DNA from: Suicoccus acidiformans
GTDB lineage: Bacteria; Bacillota; Bacilli; Lactobacillales; Aerococcaceae
Direction: 5' to 3'
Assembly: GCF_003546865.1 (NCBI RefSeq)
Contig: NZ_CP023434.1
Coordinates: forward strand, 868,001 to 932,000
Length of the DNA: 64,000 bases
Below, one piece after another: positions 49,685-57,365 of this stretch. Below the pieces are notes generated by a model. That model was given only the letters and a program-made list of their open reading frames with translations. It was not told where the DNA came from and searched no databases. The number at the start of each line of letters is the position of its first letter. Positions within the stretch are counted from its first letter, which is position 1. The translations under genes were made by a program, and so were the position numbers.

Positions 49685-49698
49685 GGGGATCCTTTAAT

Positions 49699-50336
49699 GT
49701 CTTTCCCGCATACGCGGGGGTGATCCTGACTGGGTTTTTCAGCAATCCCTGAACACTGTGTCTTTCCCGCATACGCGGGGGTGATCCCGATATTTAGAAC
49801 AGTAAATACATCTTTGCCCCGTCTTTCCCGCATACGCGGGGGTGATCCTCAAAGCGGTTCATCGAATCACTACCAAGGAATGTCTTTCCCGCATACGCGG
49901 GGGTGATCCCAAACAACATTGAACGAACTTACACCTATGCTCGTCTTTCCCGCATACGCGGGGGTGATCCCTATATTATATCTTAAAAAGGAAGATGACC
50001 ATGGTCTTTCCCGCATACGCGGGGGTGATCCCACCACTCCTTTCTATAAAATCCTAAAGTGATTGTCTTTCCCGCATACGCGGGGGTGATCCCAAACAAC
50101 ATTGAACGAACTTACACCTATGCTCGTCTTTCCCGCATACGCGGGGGTGATCCCAAAAAACCATCCTGTAACGCATAACGATTTTCGTCTTTCCCGCATA
50201 CGCGGGGGTGATCCCACGTTCGCCGGTCCAGTCATCGCTTGCTTTAAGTCTTTCCCGCATACGCGGGGGTGATCCTGAAAACGACTCTACTAATTTAATA
50301 GCTGTACAGTCTTTCCCGCATACGCGGGGGTGATCC
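49699..50336 (+). CRISPR. Type I-E CRISPR array, 11 repeats and 10 spacers
   Basis: Eleven identical 28-bp repeats (GTCTTTCCCGCATACGCGGG, then GGTGATCC) start at 49699, 49760, 49821, 49882, 49943, 50004, 50065, 50126, 50187, 50248 and 50309, exactly 61 bp apart, with 33-bp spacers. The CCCGC/GCGGG stem fits Cas6e processing. Spacer 4 (49910-49942) and spacer 7 (50093-50125) are identical. All ten spacers begin with C or T. Transcription is on the + strand, in line with the cas genes. No repeat is degenerate inside the array. Confidence 0.99.
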
Positions 50337-50426
50337 AGATAAATATATTTTTGATGTTCACTGGTAAGATTTGGAAGGTGAAAACTACCAAAGACAGATA
50401 AATTTAAAGCATCGAGGTGACAAGAA

Positions 50427-50714
50427 ATGGTAATTTCTGTTTATCAATCAGAAACTAATTCATACGAGGATATGACAGTTATAGCTTTAGTGAGGTATGT
50501 TGGAGAAAGTTTTGGTGTCGATAGCTTAACCAATGGCAAAATATACAGCGTTGTTGGAGTTGATGGAACGGATATGATTCGAGTCGTCGACGATTCTGAG
50601 GAAGATTATTTATACGAAATCATTAATCCAGCTCCTCTTGACGGTTCATCTGAAGGTGGAAAATGGGAAATTATTAAAGACTATACTGGAGAACTTAGCA
50701 CTTATTTGAAATAG
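50427..50714 (+). CDS. Small uncharacterised protein (SFGVDSLTNGKIY family)
   Basis: This 95-residue cytosolic protein has the pattern ALVRYVGESFGVDSLTNGKI, VVDDSEEDYLYEI and APLDGSSEGGKWEIIKD. I recall this pattern from small conserved hypothetical proteins of streptococci and relatives; no function is known to me. The ATG follows GAGGTGA. It is 90 bp after the last CRISPR repeat, on the same strand, and its stop lies inside a terminator hairpin. Confidence 0.7.
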   Translation: MVISVYQSETNSYEDMTVIALVRYVGESFGVDSLTNGKIYSVVGVDGTDMIRVVDDSEEDYLYEIINPAPLDGSSEGGKWEIIKDYTGELSTYLK

Positions 50715-50747
50715 CACTCACTCTATTGGGAGAGAGTGCTATTTTTA
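50713..50747 (+). terminator. Rho-independent terminator
   Basis: AGCACTC pairs with GAGTGCT (ACTCT/AGAG may extend it), followed by ATTTTTAT; overlaps the stop of the gene at 50427. Confidence 0.85.
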
Positions 50748-50771
50748 TGCCTTAAATTAGGAGGTGATGTA

Positions 50772-50924
50772 ATGGTTTGGGTTTATCATCTTTATGTGGA
50801 TGACCAACGGAATTTTTGTTTAGTTGGCGAGCTTGAGCCGATGATACGTCTTTATGTATCACCCGAAAAAGTTTGCAGAGTTGAGCCTCTCTTTAAAAAG
50901 CAGAAAGGTGGTGACAGGCCTTGA
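50772..50924 (+). CDS. Very small hypothetical protein
   Basis: A 50-residue product from ATG 50772, which has an excellent site, AGGAGGTGAT, 4 nt upstream. The sequence VYHLYVDDQRNFCLVGELEP and RLYVSPEKVCRVEPLF looks like a compact beta domain with no signal or membrane segment. I do not recognise it. It sits between two other small genes downstream of the CRISPR array. A real gene is suggested only by the ribosome-binding site. Confidence 0.5.
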   Translation: MVWVYHLYVDDQRNFCLVGELEPMIRLYVSPEKVCRVEPLFKKQKGGDRP

Positions 50925-50966
50925 AGGCTGTATCTCGGTGCTACTAACGTGAAAGTGGGGGATTTA

Positions 50967-51149
50967 ATGGACAGGCGTTTATTAGATGAATTAAAAAAAG
51001 TACGTAAAGCACTCGAAAACATAGCTAAAGCTCTTGAGAAAGCCAATCGGATGGATGAAGAATTTTATAAAAAAGAGCATGGAATCGGCTTAAAAGAATG
51101 TACTGAGCCGGAAATACCAGATGAAGTGTTGAAAGAATATATTATCTAA
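50967..51149 (+). CDS. Small helical protein, function unknown
   Basis: A 60-residue product from ATG 50967 (GTG 50949 is in frame). It is mostly one charged amphipathic helix, LLDELKKVRKALENIAKALE, followed by an acidic tail, and could be a coiled-coil or DNA-mimic-sized protein, though nothing proves this. AGTGGGGG upstream may be the ribosome-binding site. A terminator overlaps the stop. It is the last small gene before the orphan CRISPR repeat. Confidence 0.5.
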   Translation: MDRRLLDELKKVRKALENIAKALEKANRMDEEFYKKEHGIGLKECTEPEIPDEVLKEYII

Positions 51150-51176
51150 GTCGACTTAAGGTCGGCTATTTTTTAT
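51149..51176 (+). terminator. Rho-independent terminator
   Basis: AGTCGAC, TTAAG, GTCGGCT (one G-U pair), then ATTTTTTAT, at the stop of the gene at 50967. Confidence 0.85.
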
Positions 51177-51220
51177 GTCCAATCCTGATAACATAAAAAG
51201 CTGAGGGGGGACTCTTGGTC

Positions 51221-51309
51221 GTCTTTCCCGCATACGCGGGGATAATCTTATAGGTTATGAGGAAATGAAGAAATTTTGTAATGTTTTACCGTGTATATCG
51301 GGTATTATT
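51221..51309 (+). CRISPR. Orphan CRISPR repeat with possible degenerate partner
   Basis: At 51221-51248 the array repeat recurs, identical for its first 21 bases (GTCTTTCCCGCATACGCGGG and one more G), then diverged (ATAATCT). Exactly 61 bp later, at 51282-51309, a weaker sequence keeps the shape (TTTT-ACCG...CGGG; 11 of 28 identical without gaps). Between them are exactly 33 nt. It may be a remnant of a longer array or a two-repeat mini-array. The first repeat is certain; the second is doubtful. Confidence 0.7.
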
Positions 51310-51396
51310 TTAAACATTTAACTTTGGATATAGGCGATAATTAGGAAAGTGGGTGTTTTTATTTTTCTTTAGTTTTACGTTGAGGTGGAATGCTCT

Positions 51397-51909
51397 TTGT
51401 CCAGACAAACGCGATCAATAATATTCTTCATAGGAATTGTTATGATCAGTATAGCTTTATTTTAATCTTCGAGGATGCCTTACGAGGATCAGACTTTGAT
51501 TCCTATACTGCAGCGTCTTTTGCCGAACCAGCCCTTAAGTGGGTTTTTCAACAGGATTCAATTCTCATATGGAAATGAAGTCATATCAATGGAGAGTATG
51601 GGTTACTATAGTCTACTTGAGTTCTTTATTCGTAAAGGTGCACACTTTATAAATTTTGGGTTTCTGGGGTTGATGATTTACTTTTTTCTTAGACCGTATA
51701 TTAACCACGCCATAATTTTATATGGTGTGGCGATTACCTTGACCTTTGGGCTGGCTTCTTTCGATGAATTACATCAAGTATCAACCCTTAATCGCTCAGG
51801 GTGTATCGAGGATGTACTTTTAGACACCTTGGGTGCAATTGTTTTTGTTTCATTGGCTCATTTTTTTATTTCTCTATTTCGGCAAAATAAGCAGACTGAT
51901 TCGGATTGA
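51397..51909 (+). pseudogene. VanZ-family membrane protein with nonsense codon and IS at its end
   Basis: From TTG 51397 (after GAGGTGG) the frame reads SRQTRSIIFFIGIVMISIAL, F, then TAA at 51463, then SSRMPYEDQTLIPILQ. It continues through RKGAHFINFGFLGLMIYFFL, DELHQVSTLNRSGCIEDVLL and DTLGAIV, the VanZ pattern. The TAA most likely replaced a Tyr codon in the FYSS segment. Restart at ATG 51475 would give 144 residues lacking the first membrane helix. The terminal TGA is supplied by the IS3 element inserted at 51907. VanZ proteins are associated with low-level teicoplanin resistance; function here is unlikely. Confidence 0.8.
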
Positions 51910-51965
51910 TATGCTCCCCCTAAAGTAGACACTTAAAAAAGTAAATCTACTTAAGGGGGAGCTTT

Positions 51966-52721
51966 ATGCGTTCAAACAGAAAATATTCAGATAGTGAACT
52001 AGAGAAATATATTCGTTTATATTTAGAGGACGGTATATCCTACAGAACGTTGAGAGAAGAATATGGACTACTTTTATCCAAGCAAACGTTTTCTAATTAC
52101 GTCACTAAATATAGAAGCCATGGCTATTCTGGTATCCAAACTAAGACCTCCAATAATCATTACAGTCATGACTTCAAGTTAGCTGTTGTTGAAGAGTATC
52201 TTGATCATCAAGAACCTATCAGACAACTCGCTCTAAAATACAATATACCTTCCCACAGCACTGTAAAAAACTGGATTATCAAGTATACTAAAGGAGAAGA
52301 AAATAAGGACGTTGTTCCTAAACCCGAGGTGTATACAATGAAAAGCCAGAAGAAAACACAAGAAGAAAAAATTGAGATTGTCAAAGATTATCTAGAGACC
52401 GGGATGTCCTATAGAGAAACTGCTGAGAAATACGACGTATCCTACAACAATGTCTATTCATGGGTCCAGAAGTATCAAAAACATGGGCCAGATGGCCTGA
52501 TAGATGGCAGAGGCCGAAGAAAGCCAGAAAGCATTCAAACAGAAGAAGAGAAGCTTAAAACAGAAAACGCTGCTTTAAAAGCTCGTAATGAGTATTTAGA
52601 AACGGAGAACGCTGTCTTAAAAAAATTGCAAGAAGTGGAAAGAGAGTTGATGTTACAAGAACAAAATACCAAGCGGAATTCAAGGCGATTGAGAAACTTA
52701 AGCAAGAAGGATATAAAATAA
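51966..52721 (+). CDS. IS3-family OrfA
   Basis: This 251-residue DNA-binding protein has three helix-turn-helix-like repeats (YSDSELEKYIRLYLEDGISY, HDFKLAVVEEYLDHQEPIRQ, TQEEKIEIVKDYLETGMSYR). It ends in a coiled coil (EEKLKTENAALKARNEYLET). A seven-A slippery stretch at 52619-52625, in phase as A AAA AAA, precedes the switch into the orfB frame, consistent with programmed -1 frameshifting in this family. Confidence 0.92.
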   Translation: MRSNRKYSDSELEKYIRLYLEDGISYRTLREEYGLLLSKQTFSNYVTKYRSHGYSGIQTKTSNNHYSHDFKLAVVEEYLDHQEPIRQLALKYNIPSHSTVKNWIIKYTKGEENKDVVPKPEVYTMKSQKKTQEEKIEIVKDYLETGMSYRETAEKYDVSYNNVYSWVQKYQKHGPDGLIDGRGRRKPESIQTEEEKLKTENAALKARNEYLETENAVLKKLQEVERELMLQEQNTKRNSRRLRNLSKKDIK

Positions 52722-53512
52722 CCTATCTGTGCGAGGCTCTGGGAGTCAGCCGTTCGGCATACTATAAATGGTTAAAACGCGAACCATCGCCCTCCCAGTT
52801 GCGCCTAGAATGGCTAATGGAACAAATCCAAGAAGTCTATGACAACTATAATGGGATTTATGGTTATCGTCGGATAACCATCTATCTTAATTATTATAAA
52901 GACGCTAAGGTCAATCATAAGTGTGTTTATCGCTTAATGAAACTCATGGGATTGCAAGCGGTCATCCGGCGCAAACGATACCAGTATAAACCAAGCAAGC
53001 CCCAACATGTGGCTGACAATGTGTTGGATCGCCAATTTGATAAGGATTATGAACCTAGACAAGTGCTTTTGACAGATATTACCGAATTTAAATATGGGGA
53101 AAATTGCAAGGCTTATTTGAGCGCCATCTTAGATTATGGGGACAACAAAATCATTGCCCACAAGCTATCGAAGCGTAACAATAATCAGTTGGTCGAAGAT
53201 ACAGTTGTCCAAATTGAGGATGAAATCATTTCTGGCGAAACCCTGTTTCATAGTGATCGAGGGTTCCAATATACTTCTTACTTCTTTAAAAAATTTGTGG
53301 ATGAGCATGGATTAATCCAAAGTATGTCAAGAGTTGGAAAGTGTATAGATAATGGGCCGATGGAGAACTTCTGGGGCATCATAAAGGCTGAGATGTACCG
53401 ACTGAATACTTATGACAGTTTTGAAGCACTCGAAGCAGATATTGCACGCTATATTGATTTCTACAATAATGAGCGAGTGACTTTAGCTATGGGGCTCAAA
53501 ATTCCAGTATAA
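52625..53512 (+). CDS. IS3-family OrfB transposase (made as OrfAB by -1 frameshift)
   Basis: The -1 frame is open from the A-run at 52619 through FKAIEKLKQEGYKITYLCEA, LGVSRSAYYKWLKRE and EVYDNYNGIYGYRRITIYLN, followed by the DDE core: LLTDITEFKYGE (Asp), LFHSDRGFQYTS (Asp), CIDNGPMENFWGIIKAEM (Glu). An independent ATG start appears only at 52799 or 52817, inside the IS3 helical domain, so the fused form is the likely transposase. Full length and apparently intact. Confidence 0.9.
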   Translation: MARSGKRVDVTRTKYQAEFKAIEKLKQEGYKITYLCEALGVSRSAYYKWLKREPSPSQLRLEWLMEQIQEVYDNYNGIYGYRRITIYLNYYKDAKVNHKCVYRLMKLMGLQAVIRRKRYQYKPSKPQHVADNVLDRQFDKDYEPRQVLLTDITEFKYGENCKAYLSAILDYGDNKIIAHKLSKRNNNQLVEDTVVQIEDEIISGETLFHSDRGFQYTSYFFKKFVDEHGLIQSMSRVGKCIDNGPMENFWGIIKAEMYRLNTYDSFEALEADIARYIDFYNNERVTLAMGLKIPV

Positions 53513-53591
53513 GAAAAACCATGCGAGAACACTCACGCATGGCACAAAATAATTTGTTTATTTGCCTGTCTACTTGACAGGGGGCAGTTCA

Positions 53592-54340
53592 GATAATAAG
53601 TCGTTCTGCTTTTTTTGTTGAATGTTGAGATTAGCCTTTTTAGCCTTTTAGGTAAATACCCTGAAAGCAAGACGTATCTTAGTGTACGACGTTACACTAT
53701 CTCTAAAGTAAACGTATGATGCGCTACAAGTTTCCAGGGCCTGAATCTACAAAGACGATAACTTTAAACGTTTGAGAATTAGTATGCATTGAAATAAATC
53801 CAGAATCTACAACGACGCTTCAATCTTACAGCGCTCACCGTAAGTTAGATGTTTGCCTACTTGTTCTTTTGGGCTAACATATATGTAAGTCATGTGATTT
53901 CATCCTTCCATTGTTTGTTGTGCTAACTACAATGTTAACATGATATTCATGTGACGTTTTTTAATTTTCACAAATAGGTGACTAAGTTCACTATATATCT
54001 ACCTTTGTTGAATAGCATCTAAGTAGAGTGAATCAATCCATTTAATATGTAAGAGTATACCTGTACTAATACTTAGTATAGGTTATTTTTATATCCTATA
54101 TTCACAACCAGAAGCTTCGGGGATGTATGTCAGTGACGCACAAAGTCATCTGGCAGAAGCATCTTTTGCACCAGCAAACACACTTTTATACGAAACATTG
54201 CAGAAGCATAGTAGGCAGGGAATAGGGCAAAGTATAGGGATAGATAAATGCATTTGGCTATTGGCTGGAATGGGTCTATTATTTCTGATAATTATTCGTT
54301 ACAATAGGAGCATAATTTTGGGTTTGAGGGGGTTGTGTGC
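53592..54340. other. AT-rich gap with no supported gene
   Basis: About 750 bp between the IS element and the MFS gene. An 87-codon frame at 54123-54386 (MYVSDAQSHLAEASFAPANT..., one hydrophobic segment WLLAGMGLLFLIIIRY) has a poor ribosome-binding site and overlaps the next gene; it could be the tail of a lost membrane protein. I saw no RNA or repeat. Confidence 0.4.
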
Positions 54341-55504
54341 ATGGAGCATTCTAAAGAAGAATTGCCAATGGTGCTATTATTGTTGATGGCGTGTATGACG
54401 TTTATGGCAATTGTATCTGAGATGACGATTTCTGGGATTATTCCCAATTTAGTGAGTGATTTGGGTATTTCTGAATTGCAGGCGGGAAATTTGGTTGGCT
54501 ATTATTCGGTGGCAGCTGCCTTGGTGACGATTCCTGTTTCAATGTGGACAGTTTCTTGGAATCGTAAGCGTTTGTTGCTTGGTATTATAGCTTTTTATTT
54601 TCTTGGAAATGTGTTGATTGCTTTTAGCGCAAGTTATCCGACTTTAATTATGGGTCGTTTAATTGGTGGTACGGCGGCGGGGGCTTTATGGCCGATGATT
54701 TCTGCTTTTGTAATGAAATTAGTGCACGCGGAGCATCATGGTCGAGCTGTGGTCATTGCCTTATCTGGTGCTACCTTGGGCATTAGTGTGGGCTTGCCTT
54801 TGATGACGAGTATTGCTCAGTTTGCGATTTGGCGGGTGGAGATGGCATTCGTGGCGCTTCTGTTCTTAGTTTTGAGCTTAGGGGTGTATTTCTGGATGCC
54901 GAATACTCCGGGAGATGAGCGAACGGCGGAGAATTCGCTATCGACTGTTCTAGGTCATGGGTCGGTTTGGTTAGTGATGATGTTAGTTGCTTTAGTGGTG
55001 TATGCCAATTATTCAGTGTATACGTATCAGGCCAATATGCTGGAAACATTCGCTTATTCGGGCGGGATTACCTTAGCCCAGTCGCTGTTCGGCTTCGGCT
55101 CGCTACTGGCAGTCTTTATCACGGCAAAATATATTGACAGTCATCTGCAATGGGTGACCTTGGGCGTAATCACCGCTTCGATTATTGCTTTTCTGGTGTT
55201 CTTCTTTGTCGAAGGAGCTTCGAGCTTGTGGCATGGCGCTTTCATTCTTTGGGGCATGGGCTTTGGTCCTCTGACGACGCTCTTTCAAACTTTAGCTTCA
55301 CGCCAAGTGCCCGCTTCGGCTACTGCCATCGTCAATGCGATTCAAGCAGCGGTCTATGATGTGTCAATTATGCTTGGCTCATCATTAGGCGGAGTTTTGT
55401 TAGTTAATAGTGGGATTGGCCTTGTGCTGCAAGTGGCGATGATTGGGCTATTTGTGGCGAATGAGTTGGTTTTAGTGAGTAGGCGAATTTTCGCTTTAAG
55501 ATGA
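54341..55504 (+). CDS. MFS efflux transporter (DHA1/AraJ type)
   Basis: This 387-residue protein has 12 predicted helices. It starts MEHSKEELPMVLLLLMACMT and carries the family motifs SDLGISELQAGNLVGYYSVA, an RKRL loop after helix 2, and GRLIGGTAAGALWPMISAFV (motif C-like). It resembles AraJ/YdhP-like sugar or drug exporters; the substrate is unknown. I chose ATG 54341 (8 nt after GAGGGGG); GTG 54335 is in frame. It converges on oppA with a shared terminator. Confidence 0.88.
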   Translation: MEHSKEELPMVLLLLMACMTFMAIVSEMTISGIIPNLVSDLGISELQAGNLVGYYSVAAALVTIPVSMWTVSWNRKRLLLGIIAFYFLGNVLIAFSASYPTLIMGRLIGGTAAGALWPMISAFVMKLVHAEHHGRAVVIALSGATLGISVGLPLMTSIAQFAIWRVEMAFVALLFLVLSLGVYFWMPNTPGDERTAENSLSTVLGHGSVWLVMMLVALVVYANYSVYTYQANMLETFAYSGGITLAQSLFGFGSLLAVFITAKYIDSHLQWVTLGVITASIIAFLVFFFVEGASSLWHGAFILWGMGFGPLTTLFQTLASRQVPASATAIVNAIQAAVYDVSIMLGSSLGGVLLVNSGIGLVLQVAMIGLFVANELVLVSRRIFALR

Positions 55505-55545
55505 GTGGTTAGTTTTTTGAACGAGTTGGCTTCCCTATATATAAT

Positions 55546-55617
55546 AACCCCCCAGGCATCTTAATGAACTGCCCCCTGTCAAGTAGACAGAGGGCAGTTC
55601 AATCGTGCTTGGGGGTT
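55546..55617. terminator. Bidirectional terminator carrying an IS3 end in its loop
   Basis: AACCCCCCAGGCA pairs with TGCTTGGGGGTT. The loop contains 37 bp (55565-55601) starting TGAACTGCCCCCTGTCAAGT and ending GGGCAGTTCA, which itself folds (GAACTGCCC with GGGCAGTTC). Those 37 bp begin with 26 bp identical to the inverted right end of the IS3 element at 51907-53591. It separates the convergent MFS and oppA genes. Confidence 0.85.
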
Positions 55618-55622
55618 CGTGT

Positions 55623-57221
55623 TTAGTCTGCTAAGGTAACGTGTTTGAGTTGAATGTAGCCGAATGCATTGGGTTCAAGATTTTCGTAGCCTGCTTGGGT
55701 GACGAAGTCGTTGGAGTAGAAGTAGAGTGGGATGACGGGCATATCTTCCATCATGACGGCTTCAGCGTCTTTCATGAGTTGAATACGTTGGGCGTCATCT
55801 TGTTCTTGGTCGGATTCGTTCATTAAACGGGTAAAGTCTGGATTCTCCCAACCGGTGTCATTATTGCCGGTATCAACGGCACGGTATTGATTGAGGAAGA
55901 TGGTTGCATCGTTATAGGCACCAATCCAACCGAGTCGTGCGACTTGGTAATCTAAATTAGACACTTTGTCTAAGTAGACTTGCCACTCTGTACTATCTAT
56001 ATTGGTATTAATGCCGAGTTCGGTTGTCCAGCCGGCTTGAATAAATTGGGCCACTGCTGAATGGGCTTCACTGTCGTTAATGGATAGATTAATGGTTAGT
56101 TCACTTGGATCGCTCATACCTAACTCTTCCAGGCCTTGGGCAAGGTATTGGCGAGCTTGCTCAAAGTCAGCGTCTTGGAAATAGTCATGTTTCTCTTCGA
56201 AGCCTTTGACCACGGGTGGAACGAGTGACATAGCTGGGATTTGCTCGCTTTTGAGAATGTTATCGATGAGCTCTTGGCGGTTGATGGCTAAGGCTAGAGC
56301 TTTGCGAATGTTCGCATTCTGCATGATTTCATCGGTGGTGTTAACTTTATACCAGTAGATAGCAGAATAAGGGTTGGCTTGTAGTTCACCATTCGCTCGG
56401 TATAAATCCACGGAGTCGAGTGACACGCTACCGAAAGGAGCGCCTAAGTAGCTGAGATTACCTGCTTGATACTCCGCATTCTGGGTGGCTTCTGATTCGA
56501 TAATTTGAATGAAGGCACTGTCAATTGTCGTATTAGCATTATCCCAATAGGCATCATTGCGGCTGAGGGTTAAGTCACTGTTGTGATTCCACTCGCTTAG
56601 GATGTAAGGCCCGTTGGATACGTAGCCATCTCCGGCTTCAGTAGCCCATGCGTCACTCGCTTCGACGGTGGCTTGGTGTACTGGGAGTAAGGTATAGTAG
56701 CCTGGTAATTCGATAAAGTAAGGTGCTGGGTGCTCAAGGGTTACTTCCAGCGTATAATCATCTATTGCCTTAATGCCTACTTCATCAGCCGTCCCTTCGC
56801 CGGTATTATACGCTTCAGCGCCTTGAATAATATGCAGGACGGTTGAATTTTGGGCAGCAGTGTCCGGATTTAAGACTCGTTTCCATGAATATTCAAAGTC
56901 GTGGGCAGTAACAGGGTCACCATTGGACCAAACTACATTATCTCTTAAGTGGAAGGTGTATACTAAGCCGTCCTCGCTAATCTCCCAGCTTTCGGCTACG
57001 CCAGGCTCTACTTCGCCGTCCACATTATTCGTCAAGCCTTCAAACACATTGTGCAAGATGGCTACAGACGTACTGTCATTGGTGACGCCGGGATCTAGTG
57101 ATGGCGGTTCGGAGCTGAGAGTTAAGTTTAAATCCGAGGGTGCTTGGGCAGACGCCAGGGGCACGCCAACATTTAGCGCGAGCAATAGCGCCAAGAGTAA
57201 TTTAAATAATCGTTTCATCAT
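55623..57221 (-). CDS. oppA: Oligopeptide-binding protein (OppA/SBP family 5) without lipobox
   Basis: This 532-residue extracellular solute-binding protein has a signal peptide (KRLFKLLLALLLALNVGVPL, then ASAQA) and a mature start LNLTLSSEPPSLDPGVTNDS, typical of the family. EPGVAESWEISEDGLVYTFH and FEYSWKRVLNPDTA are OppA-like blocks. In monoderm bacteria such proteins normally have an L-x-x-C lipobox; here no Cys is present near the cleavage site. No opp permease genes are adjacent. ATG 57221 or 57218 (better spaced after AAGAAGG) is the start. Confidence 0.9.
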   Translation of the reverse strand: MMKRLFKLLLALLLALNVGVPLASAQAPSDLNLTLSSEPPSLDPGVTNDSTSVAILHNVFEGLTNNVDGEVEPGVAESWEISEDGLVYTFHLRDNVVWSNGDPVTAHDFEYSWKRVLNPDTAAQNSTVLHIIQGAEAYNTGEGTADEVGIKAIDDYTLEVTLEHPAPYFIELPGYYTLLPVHQATVEASDAWATEAGDGYVSNGPYILSEWNHNSDLTLSRNDAYWDNANTTIDSAFIQIIESEATQNAEYQAGNLSYLGAPFGSVSLDSVDLYRANGELQANPYSAIYWYKVNTTDEIMQNANIRKALALAINRQELIDNILKSEQIPAMSLVPPVVKGFEEKHDYFQDADFEQARQYLAQGLEELGMSDPSELTINLSINDSEAHSAVAQFIQAGWTTELGINTNIDSTEWQVYLDKVSNLDYQVARLGWIGAYNDATIFLNQYRAVDTGNNDTGWENPDFTRLMNESDQEQDDAQRIQLMKDAEAVMMEDMPVIPLYFYSNDFVTQAGYENLEPNAFGYIQLKHVTLAD

Positions 57222-57320
57222 ATCGCCTTCTTTCTTTAGATTTCTTCTATTGTACCATAATGTTCTTTAGAATAATAATAAGCACAATTCATACTATTTA
57301 GCTTTTAATTTATCAAGCCC

Positions 57321-57358
57321 AAAAATCCCGCAAGGTGTGTATTGTCCACCTTACGGGA
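57321..57358 (-). terminator. Rho-independent terminator of glmS
   Basis: On the minus strand TCCCGTAAGGTGG pairs with CACCTTGCGGGA, followed by TTTTT. It lies just after the glmS stop. Confidence 0.9.
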
Positions 57359-57365
57359 ATATTTA

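Larger units (their letters stand above)
51907..53591 (+). mobile_element. Complete IS3-family element with 3-bp target duplication
   Basis: The ends are TGATATGCTCCCCCTAAAGT (left) and the inverse of TGAACTGCCCCCTGTCAAGT (right), both continuing with AGACA and obeying the IS3 TG...CA rule. GAT flanks both sides (51904-51906 and 53592-53594). It encodes orfA and orfB joined by a slippery A-run. Solo ends of the same element are at 38231 and 55565. It is inserted at the 3' end of the VanZ-like gene. Confidence 0.93.

Noticed and set aside
50044..50260. Minus-strand open frames with ITPAYAGKT repeats
   Set aside because: They are translations of CRISPR repeats, a common annotation artefact.
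54077..54086. 10-nt match (TATAGGTTAT) between the start of the orphan-repeat spacer and DNA upstream of the MFS gene
   Set aside because: A 10-nt AT-rich match in 64 kb is expected by chance at appreciable frequency, and the flank does not show an AA-type PAM.
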